This document shows positions 1-11,900 of a DNA stretch of 64,000 bases, in pieces. Below the pieces are notes generated by a model. That model did no database searches and was not told the origin of the DNA. It saw only the letters and a list, made by a program, of their open reading frames with translations. How positions within the stretch are numbered: the first letter of the stretch is position 1; every line of letters begins with the position of its first letter. A program made the position numbers and the translations under genes. The DNA is from Nautilus pompilius. Taxonomy: Eukaryota; Mollusca; Cephalopoda; Nautilida; Nautilidae. The stretch is taken from the NCBI GenBank assembly GCA_018389105.1, contig JACATO010000334.1, forward strand, positions 62,001 to 126,000, given 5' to 3'.

Positions 1-954
1 ATAAAATGTTTGTGGGAGGAATATTGAACTAACACCGACAGTAGAGCATCACTTGGTGCTGGATAACCATAGTTTACTTCAGGCTGTGGAAGCTGCAAGC
101 AGCAGCAACAAATACACTAATGGACAAAACACATTTTAACATGTCAGGAAGTAAATATCAAATAAAGTTTATTAATAAATTTTATGTGGAGACTGGCTTT
201 GCCATGTACATAAATATGCTTTTAATAGGTCGGTATGTGTCGAACCACCTTAATGGGAATACAAACAGTGATGTGATGTAACTTTATTGCAAAAAAACAT
301 CAGAGTAATGGATATGTTAAGAAGTTCTCTGTATGCTAGACATGTAACCGCGGTTTGAACTTGTGACTAACGGAGGCATTTATGAAAAAATTAATGTTAA
401 TATTGGAAATAATGCTAGATATATATATTTTTGTATGCATACATTTTTTTTTTTTTACTTTCGCATGAAAAAGGTTTGAAGGACATTAGCTGTTACTATC
501 TATAAACCTTAAAGTCATGGCTATGCTGATATCACACTTGTGAGTGTTGTTGCTGGTTTTTCTTGTCTTTTTATTACCTGGAATCCATTAGACATTTGTT
601 GTGCAGATTCGTGCACTGGGCCATCACCAGCCAAAGCGTCGTTGCTTTGTTCGGATGTTCTGCTTTTGCATCACAACGAGAACACATCCTCAGAACACAC
701 AGCTATTCCGTGTTGGTGGCACCTCTGCTTCTGGTCATGTTCGCATCAAAGAAGCGAAAGGAGAAGATGAAAGCCTGGGTGGTGTTTTTTGAATGGCTGG
801 CCACAAAGTTTCTGACTTTGTGGGTATTGCATGCATTTCATAATAATTTATTTGGCATGTCTTTTTAGGCTTTTAACAAACATGCAAGCTATAGAACTCT
901 CTTGTGGGCTTTCTTCTGTACTTTATATTTTTCTGATGCAATTTCTATTTTCAG
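1..954. other. Intron sequence of the OXSR1/STK39-like gene, upstream exons not seen
   Basis: This stretch precedes the first exon I can assign to the kinase gene. It is AT-rich and holds a homopolymer T run near 445-457. An open stretch at about 595-780 could look like an exon, but none of its possible donor sites leaves the two-base carry-over that the exon at 955 requires. I therefore treat the whole stretch as intronic. The kinase domain and the variable linker of the protein must lie before the window. Confidence 0.5.
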
Positions 955-3900
955 AAATGAAAAACGAGAATTAAATGATATAAAGTTTGAATTTACACAT
1001 GGGCAAGGTAAGGGGTCTCTGGTTTTGCTTTCACGGCATTTTTTAGCACAGCCTCATCAAGCTGAACATGTACATACACCTGTGTTGGGTTGGCAGCTAT
1101 GGCATGTATATAACCACCAAATACTAGAAGGCTCCTGGGGCCAACAACTGTCTAGTATTATCCGTATCCGGTTAATTATTATGAGTGTGTAAAACGTAAT
1201 CTATCAAATCTTAATTGGCTAGTTTGGCAATTTATTCACTAAAGAATCCCTATTTTTTAACTGATCATTGATCCTTTGACTGAAGGAATACCCCTCTATT
1301 TGAAGTTTCATCCTAATTTAGCCATCTTGGTCATTAGCCACACTTGTTTCCTTTTTAATCTTTATTTTTCCCCTAAAATGATTTATTGTGCCAAAAATCT
1401 AATAATAATAGTGGTTGCTCTTTATAACTGAAGATAGCCATTCACACATTAATGCAAACACCTGATTGGTTTACGATGTAGGAGCTGCTGCTAAAAAAAC
1501 AGTTTAAATGCCTCGATGTACAAGTGCACATGCACACACACACATACCAGATTTAGTTGTCAAGTCTGACAATAAGAAAATCAGGTCTCGTCCAACCCTT
1601 GGTTTACATGTGATGAATACTCTAAACACTTTGGTTTAGGATGCATTCTGGCAGAACATTACGGATTTAAAAAAAAAAACGGTACATTTTCATTTGGGAC
1701 TGTTTGTCTCCATAACATTTTAGATGGGATGAAAGTCATCTGGTGGTGCTTTATTTTTAACTAAGACATTAATCAGTTATGTGGTTGTTTATTATTGTTG
1801 TTTTCTATCTTGGCAGATACAGCTGACAGCGTGTCTCGGGAACTGGTGGAAGCAGGTTTGGTGGATGGACGAGATCTCATTGTGGGTGTGTGTGATTGAT
1901 TTGCATTGATTGCAGTCTGTGTCATAAAAATAATTAAGGCCATCCTGCTGCAGTTCTGAAACACAAATTTTCAATAAATGTTAATGAGCAAGTTTGTGAT
2001 AGACTAGAAACTAAACCGGCCTTTTAGATCTTGAAAGTAGCAAAAGCTTAAGTTTTAAACTGCCATTAGTACTGGCTGGTGCAAGTTTAATAGACTTTTA
2101 AAATTGAGATTTGCATGGTGTCTGCTACTAAGTCGTAGAGCTTGCTATGAGCTGTCAGAAACAAAGAGACTCAAATGGTCTCAATGTTGCATCCTGTACT
2201 GAGAATAGTAGGGACTAGCACTTTTTTTTGCTACCAAACAAATCTAACAGAAGTTCCCTCCAAAATTCTTCTTTTAGAGGTGGGAGGGAACCCATATGGC
2301 CAGCTGGCTGCTGATGAGGTGAGAAGAAATTATGTTGGTGGGAGAGGGATTCAAAGCAAAGTTGGCTCTGAAAGAGATTCAAACTCAGGAGCTAGCTCTC
2401 ATCCCTAGCAGTCAAGTAGTAGACCACTGGCCACTTGTGTGTATCAAGTACCATCAGTAAAATAAGATAGCATCGAATAGCAAATGGATTGCCTCTTTTT
2501 GGTGGTAGGGTTAATAATGAAAAGTTATGCCGGTAATATGTGAGTGGAACAGTAGATAGGTGTCATCACACTCGGCGGGTATTGTGGGTCCTGGCCCACC
2601 CACTGAGTCAGCTGTGTCCACCCTCAACGTAACAACCCCCTCATTTTATGCAAAGCGGCCCAGCCTGGCCTGCCTTCATAAATCTCTCATTGGACCTATA
2701 GCCCGCTGCACCAATTTGTTGGTGCCCAAGTTGGCCTAAAATCGAGCTGGCTAATGTGCGTCCGGCTGAAGTCATTGTCCAACCCTTGTGGCGTGCTACC
2801 AAGGGTGTCGTGGTCCGAGTCTTTTAGTCGCAGGCTCCATTGGCATTAGCCAATGGGAGCAGGGATCAATTGCATCAGGCCTACTGTGGTAACAGTTCAA
2901 GTTCCAGCCCCCGTCTTTCTATTACTCCCACCGGGTCTGGATGTCATACAGCTTTCACGAGTTGCATAATCGATGCATGTAGATGAACCCTGCTGTCTTG
3001 CATCATTCAAGCAAACAAGGAAAAGAAATTTTTTATTTTTATTTACAGTGGCAGCCAATCTTCAGAAAATGTTGGATAACCCACCGGACAACAAGAATCG
3101 CACCTTTGCTCTGGTATGAATCTTTTTTTTTTTTTGCTGTAATACCTAACACCTCTGAAACTACTGTGACAGTGCTTAACTAAGTTGTCTTCAGAGGGAG
3201 GTAACTCTTGTCTGCTAACATTAATTGATTTCCTTAAATAAATCTTCAAATTTCATAGCTTAGCACTTAAATGTAAACTAGGACTTTACAGCTTATGTTT
3301 TACTGCTGCATACTTAGTTGTTATGCTGTTATAATTACTGTTAGTATTATTAATTTAAACATTGCAAGTATTTCCTCCTTTTTTTTTAAAAAAAAAGGTT
3401 GGTGAGACAAACTTCACTGCTATTGGCACCAAACTAAAATAAAGAGATTTTAGTGATGCATCATTTTTTGAAGAAAAAAAAAACTGAAATTATTTCATGC
3501 TTCTAAACTAATATGTCTTTTTCTGATTTTGTCACATGGTAGAATGAATTACTTAACAAATGTTAGCAGGAACATCTTATTTCATTTTCAACTAGAATAT
3601 TTTGTAATTCACTTCTTGGGAATAGTTAAAATTGAACGGAAGAATGTGTGCCAAATGCAAAGTTATCTGTTTGAGGGTAAAATCTATTAGAGAGCTTTTC
3701 CCATTCTACGATAGCATTTTTCATCGGCGCTTGCATGTATAAACCCACGTCTCTGTCATTCCTGTTCCCCTCATGTTCTCCTGTTCTTTAGTACTTAGTA
3801 GGGATGAGTTCAGGGAGTGCACAGGTAAACTCTTCACAGAGAAATTTCAAGAAAATTGTGATAGCAGACCCTGCATGCCTCCATTATAGCATCGGCAATT

Positions 3901-4332
3901 CTGCAGCATTTAGTAGTACCTCATAGACAGACAGACAAGCTTTGAAAGCAAGCAGGGTATGCAGTTCAAATGTTGAAAAGATTAAAAGTATTAAGTAAAT
4001 TTATTATTTTAATTATTCCTGAAATTCACATGTACTTCCATTGAAAGCATTAAGGGCATTGACACATCTCAGAAGTCTTATGATGTATCGCATTGTGGGA
4101 AAAAAATTGAAACAAGTATTTTCTACGAGTTTGTTCTGTCCGCTTATTGCTAAGAAATTCCTAGATGTTATATTTCCTTACCGTTATTAAAGTTGAAAAT
4201 CAGTGTTTTGTTGTTTTATAACACACATACTTTCTTTTGTAGAATTCCGGCTATGGCCCCAATGAAGCGCCAGATGATAAAGCTTTGATTGGCTTTGCTC
4301 AACTGACAATTAATGACAGCTTTGTCCAATAA
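955..4332 (+). CDS. OXSR1: STE20-family kinase OXSR1/STK39 (Fray), C-terminal exons only
   Basis: Four exons are visible: 955-1007, 1817-1885, 3049-3113 and 4243-4332, with stop TAA at 4330-4332. All have GT-AG sites and compatible phases. Joined, they give about 91 residues matching the conserved C-terminal (CCT/PF2) domain of OXSR1/SPAK: ELNDIKFEFTHGQD, then SRELVEAGLVDGRDLIVVAA, then LIGFAQLTI close to the end. In this family the domain binds RFxV/I peptides of WNK kinases and of cation-chloride cotransporters, which the kinase phosphorylates to control cell volume and ion balance in the cytoplasm. The protein ends with a short extra tail, NDSFVQ, beyond the usual terminus. The N-terminal kinase domain is outside the window. 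Vertebrates have two paralogues, and the sequence seen here cannot separate OXSR1 from STK39; invertebrates usually carry one gene. Confidence 0.93.
2270..2440 (-). mobile_element. tRNA-derived SINE-like relic
   Basis: On the minus strand there is an A-box-like TGGCCAGTGGTC (2433 down to 2422) and, about 37 bases further on, a B-box-like GAGTTTGAATCTC (2386 down to 2374). That is the internal RNA polymerase III promoter pattern and spacing of a tRNA. The sequence does not fold convincingly into an intact tRNA, so a tRNA-headed SINE within the kinase gene intron is the likeliest reading. The tail boundary is a guess. Confidence 0.4.
2560..2960. other. GC-rich block of unknown origin within an intron
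   Basis: About 400 bases are clearly richer in G+C than the AT-rich intron around them, with sharp-looking edges. The block includes an interrupted inverted repeat, CCATTGGC-ATTA-GCCAATGG, near 2838-2857, and a pol III B-box-like GTTCAAGTTCC near 2896. No reading frame stays open or matches a family I know. It could be a transposon or SINE fragment, or a captured sequence. Confidence 0.35.
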
Positions 4333-5455
4333 CACCTGTTGGTTTTTCTACTGTCTTATGAGCTGTGATAAAAAAAATAATAATAATAATAACTGAGAAC
4401 AACGCAACTAAGCAAACTCTGTATCTATGTTTCCCCTGGTTCCATCAGTGATGCAATGCCAAGTTTCTAGGTGATTTCAGAAGCACACCAGATCTTTCCA
4501 ACTGCTGACTAGTCTGTAATTGAGCACAAAACAATTAATGTGGCTCAAAGTGTTCAAAACATTCTAAATTGTCATCCCCTATCAACTTTTAATTTGTCCT
4601 TTTCCATAGAAATAGATGCTGTAGAAATACAGCTTTAATTGTGACTTCAGAACAAAGTCTCCATTTCTTCTACAGATCTTGGTCATCCATGAATGACAAA
4701 AGAGAATTCTTAAACATACCTGAACCTTAGCTTTAGTTAGTTTCGACAGGTATGAAAATATTCACTAAGTCCGAAAAATTAATCTCAATCTCTACCTCTC
4801 TCTCTCTCTCATGGATTATTAAACTGAGGATCAATACTGCTTTACAATGTAACAGCTTCTACTTTTGTTGTATTTATTAGAATGTAAAATTGCTTGTTAT
4901 GCTGAAAATTCCATTCTGCACCTCTCTTTCTCTTCATAGATTATAAAATTGAAGATCAGTGTCACTTAACCATATAGTAATCTACTTCTGTCATGGTTAA
5001 TTTATCAGAACACAAAAATGCTTATAGTGCCCAAAAGTGAAACTCTTCCCCCCCTGTCCCCTATTCTTTCATTCCAAAAGTGGTATTTAAAGAAATTTTT
5101 ATGCCAGCTAATCAAACGGAACATAAGCATCACAAGAGTGCTCCTCTGACTCGCCATCTGACTGATGATCAATGATTTACTTTTGTGGAGGATGGTTTTG
5201 AGATACTGAAGAGACAGAATCTACCATTTTTTTCCAACATAAAGCCTGATGAGGGGAGGGGGGGAAAAATCAACAAAACCCTAGAATGCAGAACCTGAAA
5301 GTAAATTTTACCTGAGACAGCTATTTCCCAAACTTATGCAAGCTGTTTGTTTTTTTTTTTTTTTCTGGCAGTTTGTGCTCATGCTGTATTTAAAATTGTA
5401 TTGAATAATGTGATGATTATAAAATAAATAAAACTGTATTTTGCAGAGGTATCAA
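4333..5455 (+). other. OXSR1: 3' UTR of the OXSR1/STK39-like gene
   Basis: Non-coding sequence runs from the stop codon to overlapping AATAAA hexamers at 5423-5432, followed by a T-rich stretch, which makes cleavage near 5445-5460 likely. An (AAT)n tract lies at about 4375-4391 and a CT-dinucleotide tract at 4796-4810. The exact end is inferred. Confidence 0.55.
5423..5432 (+). terminator. OXSR1: Polyadenylation signals of the kinase gene
   Basis: Two overlapping AATAAA hexamers are followed within 40 bases by a T-rich run. This is the best-placed cleavage signal after the kinase stop codon. Confidence 0.55.
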
Positions 5456-8135
5456 CTGTTTTTTTTTTCCTCCCTCTTATCTTTCATTACAATCCAGTTG
5501 TCTGCTCTTGACACCTTTATTTTTTCTTTCAAATTCGTAGCTATTTCGCTATTGTTTAAATCTAAGAAATAGTCTCATCATATCTTTAAAGGAAAACATA
5601 CAAAAAATGTCTTTTGTTGGGGTGGTGTGCTTATACTGGAACTGCCGCTTTATCCGAAAGTGAGAATGTACTTTTTATTTGGACATTTGGTTTATGCTCG
5701 TTTTAAAGGGGAGAGAACTCTGTTCTTACTGAAAAAAAAATGGAGAACAAGTTGATAGATGAGGCTACAATCAACATCATGCTTCGACCATCGATTAAAA
5801 AATTACAGCTCATCTATACCTTTTAGTTTTCGCTTTTTTTTTTTAGTTTGATGGCTATAAAAACAAAGCTCATTCAGTTTTGTTTTCTAAATAGACTTGC
5901 ATTGGGCAGTTTTACTGGAAATACTAATAAGAGTGGATATTTTGAACTTGGGAGAATCTTGACAGCAAGGATGGAAACAAAACTTTTTTGGCCTTTTTGC
6001 ACCAGAAGAATCATTTTGGATATTATCTCTTATAGAGTACTGATTATTTGGTTCTCTGAGGTTTAGGTTGATAACTTGTATAGTTAATAGGCATTTTAGG
6101 TCAGCAAAATTTTCTTTTTAATTAAATTTATTTAAAATGAAACTAGCCAAATCTGAACAAAACTTTCCACATGAACTGTATTGAATTCGTTGATTTTTAA
6201 ATCTTCAACAGTGCGATTGAGGCAAAGCAAGACTTCAATGAAAAGGAAATTTTCCCAGTGTGAGAGAGCGATTCTGAATCTAATTTGCGCCATTCTTTAA
6301 GAAAGATTTGTGTGTGTGGTTCAGTTTTAACTAATTTTCAGTTTTGCTGTAAAAAAAGAAACAAAAACAAAAAAAACTTTATTTCAAGATTTCCAGATCT
6401 AAAGGTGAAATAACCCACAACATTTTTAATAACAAATTTTTTTTAAATACAAGTGAAGTTTGGATACTGAAGTTTCATCTCATAAATTTGCACCAATTTT
6501 TGCTTAATTGTGCCCTTACAATGATTCACTGTATGCCATTTCTAGCACCTCTTAGACCACAGGTTAAAGCAGTGGGAAGCATCTTCAAACAAAAATAAAC
6601 AGCAGTATTTGATTACATTTTAGACATAACATTTATTCTTAAGTACCTGCTGAGTAACCTCGCCTTCAGATTTCTCTTTACGCTGCACATACTGATAACA
6701 AAAAAGATAATCTGGCCAAACAATAGCAAGCACCTTTTTTAAAATTCTGTTCTTTATCTCAATGGCAAGAAGTTCTTTGACTTATACAAAGCTCGTGTTC
6801 AAAAAATTTTGTTGTTCTAGAACTGTGTTGGAGATATGTAGTACCCTATTACTGAAAGAGGTGTTTGTAGATCTTCCATTTGGAAGCACTCTAAACCCCT
6901 GTTATCCTGATAACCTGAAAGGTTTCACACAAAAGATCGCCATACAGGCGAGACAGGTAAGTTGTTGATCACCTGAGGGTCTCTTCATATCTGATTTTAT
7001 CCTAATAAATTTCTGGATGCTTCAACCTTGACTATCTGTAACAAAATCAGACTGGGTCAAAACAGTATTTTGTGTGTGATTACACAAGATAGTGTATTCG
7101 TACAGTGCAAGACAGACAACAAAAAAAAAATCACTTAGCTGAATCTTATAAATACTTGATTCACAACCAATGTTAAGCAGTATTAAGTTTATATAAGTCT
7201 AAAGATGATTACTTGCTTTGTTTTTCTGATAATAATAATAATATGTATTAAGATAGATAATGTATTACTAAAAACAAACTAAAAGGGAACTTGCATATCT
7301 ATAGTTTTAGCTAGCTTCTGATATTGCTTAATTGTGTTGATTAGCCGCAAGATATAAGTGTTTTGGAATGTGCTGAATGGTTAAAAATATTAACCATACC
7401 AATTTTGAAGTCTGGATTTGTACGAATTCACCTAATAACTAGTTTTCGGTATTATTAGGGATTCTTGGTATGGGCAGGGACAAACTTTTTTTGGCTTAAT
7501 AATAGGAGTTCATAATTATAAATCAGCTAAAATTCAAACACAGAACAATGTATTTCACAATCTTTCAGATGTTGCCACCAGAGTAGCATGGATCACGAAA
7601 AAAGATCTTATCAATGGAACAGATAGCCTCCAATACATTGAATGTGGCTGATGTTCTCTGTGGAGGTTTTGTTAATGATGACAGACAGAAGAATAAAGAG
7701 CTGGTTGGAACACACATCTGGTCTTCCTGACCAGACTAGTATGCTTTGACAAGTTATCCAGTATATTTTGATGATCTTGTTCAAAGTAGGCAGCAATGGT
7801 ACAAGGATCAACATTCCGCATTTTGGTGATAGTACTAGAAAAGACCATAATGCCTCTGGTTGAAAAGCTTCCCATCTTTGTGGTACTGGATGTCTGTTGC
7901 ATAGAACAAATTGTTGATGGCATGGTTTAGAGTTGGGGAGTGAACGTTAGTGTAATAACGCATCGTTTTGCTTGACTCTAGGTTTTGATGGGAAAGAAAT
8001 AGGATTTGGATCCTTAATAAAGAACGAGGTTCATAATATCATGCAGTTTTCTGACAATGGAAACAAACGAGAGGATCGGTTCTTAAAGACTTCTCCACAG
8101 AGCTGCTTTATTAACTGGGTCACAAAGGCTTTGGT
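5456..8135. other. Intergenic region between the kinase gene and WFS1
   Basis: AT-rich sequence without a recognisable gene. Open frames here (for example 7672-7923 on the minus strand, 83 codons) are short, have no start context or splice logic, and match no family I know. Poly-A and poly-T runs are common. Confidence 0.5.
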
Positions 8136-8490
8136 GAGATTGATGAAGGCCATGCTGTACAAGTCGGGATGTTGTTCCCAGCTTTTCTCCTGAAGTGGAT
8201 TAGCTGGTTCAAGAAGTTCGATGGGGGGAGATTGATGAAGGCCATGCTGTACAAGTCGGGATGTTGTTCCCAGCTTTTCTCCTGAAGTGGATTAGCTGGT
8301 TCAAGAAGTTCGATGGGGGGAGATTGATGAAGGCCATTCTGTACAAGTCGGGATGTTTGTTCCCCAGCTTTTCTCCTGAAGTGGATAGCTGGTTCAAGAA
8401 GTTCGATGGGGGGAGATTGATGAAGGCCATTCTGTACACGTCGGGATGTTGTTCTCAGCTTTTCTCCTGAAGTGGATGAGCTGGTTCAAG
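8136..8490. repeat. Minisatellite, about 3.8 copies of a 92-bp unit
   Basis: Direct tandem copies start at 8136, 8228, 8320 and 8413, so the period is 92, 92 and 93 bases. Each opens with GAGATTGATGAAGGCCAT and includes CAGCTTTTCTCCTGAAGTGG. Copies are nearly identical, with differences such as ATGCTG versus ATTCTG and one-base indels, so the array is recent or homogenised. The fourth copy breaks off near 8490. Both strands stay open across the array, giving repetitive short open frames that are a by-product of the repeat and not genes. It lies about 0.4 kb upstream of the WFS1 start codon. Confidence 0.93.
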
Positions 8491-8499
8491 TTTGACAGG

Positions 8500-8909
8500 G
8501 GGTTCGGATATGGAGAACGAAGGAGCTCAAACCGTGGTTCTAAAACGTCTCTGCCCCCCCCCCCGATTCTTTTCTGGCAGGGTGTGTGTGGCGTACTGAG
8601 TTCTGCTAAGCAATTCAACCCGCCAGTAGTCGAATGAAGGAGTTACAAGGTCTGGCAGAATCCCACAATCTGCCCCTACCGGAAACCAGTTTCTACCAAG
8701 TAACCATAGGCTTAACTGGGGAGCGAACACAGCCTTTCCTCTAGCGTACTGTCGTCTATCAGAACCGAATAAGGGAGGAGCGGGATTAGGGCCTGCAGGA
8801 TACCGAGGTGATGTCGTTTATACCCTCCACCAATCAAAAACTACGCGAGTTGTTTCCCTTTGGTCTGCCAACGGCTCCCGGTGAGAATGAGAAATAATAC
8901 AACTTTAAG
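8500..8909 (+). promoter_or_regulatory. WFS1: WFS1 promoter and short 5' UTR region
   Basis: The sequence between the minisatellite and the start codon rises in GC and CpG content relative to its surroundings. A CCAAT box at 8830-8834 lies 76 bases upstream of the ATG, the usual NF-Y distance if transcription starts just before the ATG. A run of eleven C's sits at about 8554-8564. No TATA box is obvious, which fits a TISU-type promoter. Confidence 0.5.
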
Positions 8910-8916
8910 ATGGCGG
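8907..8916 (+). promoter_or_regulatory. WFS1: TISU/YY1-like element spanning the WFS1 start codon
   Basis: AAGATGGCGG matches the core of the TISU element (consensus SAASATGGCGGC) and the YY1 site. In animals this element sits at the transcription start of genes with very short 5' UTRs and sets both transcription and the start codon. Here its ATG is in frame with the rest of wolframin, which supports choosing it as the start. Confidence 0.6.
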
Positions 8917-11900
8917 AACAACGAGAACCCGAGACCGACCCGGGTAGGTATTTCCTTCCTCTCTGAATGCACCGTGCATTGATTGGGCTCGGTACCAGAA
9001 CCCGACCGACCGTCTCTTTTATTCAGTTACCTGTTGGCATTTAATATCCACCCGGTTTATTCCAGGTCACCTATTAAGGTGGTGGGGGTGTGTGCGCGCC
9101 TAGCAGGGTTGGGACCCGCCCGGGGGTCTTCCGCTAGACCGCCCGCCCGTCCCTTAAAAACAAAAACAAACTGTTATTATTATTATCATTATTATTATTA
9201 TTGCGGCTGCTGGGATAATTTCTTAGTGGAAACTTAAACCACCCAGATTTCTGCTCTCACGACCGCGGAAATTCCGCCGGTCAGGGGTAATGGTGGTGCC
9301 GGGAGACGGCCGACGTAGATGGAGAGCAGCAACAGATAATCCGGGAGCGGAGCAGACAGAATGATAATTCAAAAAGGAGGAGGAAAGGCGGGGGGGGGGT
9401 TTATCGTCCTGCACAAATTTCTTTCTCTACCGAAAACAAACAAAAAAAAAAAAAAAAAATTCCCCAGCCTCCGTTCTGTTAATATTCGACCAGCGATTAT
9501 CTCCCCTTTAAAATTCTAGATGTCTTTTAAATATAATATTTTACTCCGTGTCTACAGGAAATAAATGTGTTACCAAAACACACAGCAATACACAAACACC
9601 CTCCCTCCCTCCCGAGTTTCACTGATGCTCCAAACCTTTTATATATATATATATATTGGCTGTGTGTGTGTGTGTGTGTGTAGCTGACCTGTCAAGATTT
9701 TTACTCTGTTTTTAAAGTTCCCATCTCAAACCATTGCACTACTATTAATATTATTTAAACAAATGATAATGTAACCAGTTAATATTTTCAAACTTTTGTA
9801 CCAAAAGAGCAGTTTTTGATTTTAAAAAAAAAATTATTATTATTATTATTAAAAAAAAAAAAAAAGTTTCTCTGAAAGAGGGGAAGCTTTCTATAAAGCA
9901 TTTAGAATAGATTTGGAGGGAAGAAATGAGATACGGTTATCTTTTCAGTACTTCCAGACCCGCTCGGGCAGCCAAGTGCCATCAGACCACAGCCTTGGAA
10001 TTCAGCGAAGCAGGTCTTTACTGACCTGACATTAACAGGAAAACTTGCCGACAATCCCACGGGAAGTTAATAAAATAAGAGAGAATTCATTGCTGTCCTT
10101 TCAAATTCTTGTCTCATGTAGTGGACAGATTTGAATTTGTCTACTCTCCTGCTGCAATTTCTTGCAGAGATGTAGAACGTTTTCAGAGGTATTGGATGAA
10201 GGTTTACAGAACATTTTTTTGTTATCATAGAAATGTTAAAGAATTACAAAAATAAAGAAAAAAAAGAAGCCATTGCGACCCATCTCTAGTAATTTTTTTC
10301 AAAAGTCCTCTTTTGTGTGCTGTCACACAGTAGAGCCCCCTCTCCTGTAAAAAATGTGACACTCAGTGGCAATTCGTGTAATTGATAATTATTTTAAACT
10401 ACTAATCAAACACAACTCCGACAGGTTCTGGCCACAGCTCAAAATATATATACAATAAATTATTGATTATTTAGAAAAAAATCCCAACTCATTTGTCAGC
10501 TTAAACAGCCATGTTTTGCCAATAGCTTGTCATTATAGGGGTTGAAAAGACATTTAAAAAAATGTTATTAAATTATTATTTATTTTGATTTATGCTGATC
10601 ACTTCAGATACTGTTGCCCTTTTGCCTTGTAGCTAATTGTTGATAGCATCAACGACATACCTATATCCAGATGGACCTGTTGACTGCCATGTTGTTGCAG
10701 AGTTTTACATAGCTAATCTTTTGATCAGCCATTTTTCATGAACACCTGTACAATAGGGGTGACCTATGTCTGGCTTCTGATCTAGTGGTTGGCCAGCACA
10801 CACACACACACACACACCCCTGGATGATGGTTGACTACAAAGAGTGAAATTTGACCTGCCTGGCATCCTTTTGCACAATTGATGCTGGCTGCGTTTTACT
10901 TGCATTTTAAATGAGCACAGATTTTGAAATTCAAGATTAATATGCAAATCAAATTAGACTGCAGCCTTCAGTAGTGCTTTCCTGTTTATTTTTCAGATGT
11001 TTGTCATGCTAATTATCCAGTGTAAATGTTAAAAAACAAATGAGTCGCAATCTGACTTTTTTCTGCCGCTGAAGTAATCATGTTTCGCCAGCAGTTAATC
11101 ATTTTTATGGAGTTGGCATAAGTTAATCACTTGTCCATCAATTGTTTATTATTAGCATGAAGAAGGTAAATTTGAAATTTAGTAATGGAAAAATTTGTAG
11201 TCTCACAAGATTGTTATATACATCTATTGTTGTTTGCTTCTAATCATCAATCTAGGAATCAGTAAAGAGTTAATAAAACAGGGCATTGATGGGTCTGAGG
11301 AGGCTCAGGTCCAATTGGGCAAACATTACCTGACTCTTGCTGATTCAGAAGTCAGTCGGAAAGAAAATGGTGAGCTGGCTGTATTATGGTTTTTGAAGGC
11401 ATCAAAGCAGGGAAATATCGAAGCCACAGAGTGTCTACGCCAGTGTCTGGGCACTAAAACAGGTAATGCATTTGTTTTATCATCATTTCAGCCTTCACCT
11501 TTATAGTATTCATGATTTTGACTCTTGTATTTAAGGTGGTGGTGTATGGAATATGGATCAGGTTTCTGATAAAAAATAGATTCCTTTATGGCATTGCTGT
11601 TAAATTTGACAAACTTCTCAGTACTATTAGCTTTGCTAAAGACATATCTGGACATTGTGACTAAACTAAGACTTGTAATTGAAAAGGCAGAAAGTGGAGG
11701 AATAGTCAATTTTATAGTAAAAGAACTTGATTTTGTTATAGTACACTTTTGGAATATTTCCTTATTTACTGGAATAAAGAACTGAAATTCAATACAATTC
11801 AGCTTTAATGTAAAGCTTTTGTGCAAAATATACTATTTATTCAGTAAGTATATTTACATCATGTTTTACTCAAAAATATTTAAAGAAATAATAATAAAAC

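Noticed and set aside
595-790. Open stretch in three frames resembling an upstream kinase exon
   Set aside because: No donor leaves the two-base carry-over needed by the exon at 955, and the translation does not resemble the OXSR1/STK39 linker.
8209-8730. Overlapping open frames on both strands over the minisatellite
   Set aside because: They are generated by the repeat unit and stop soon after it; no family match or start context.
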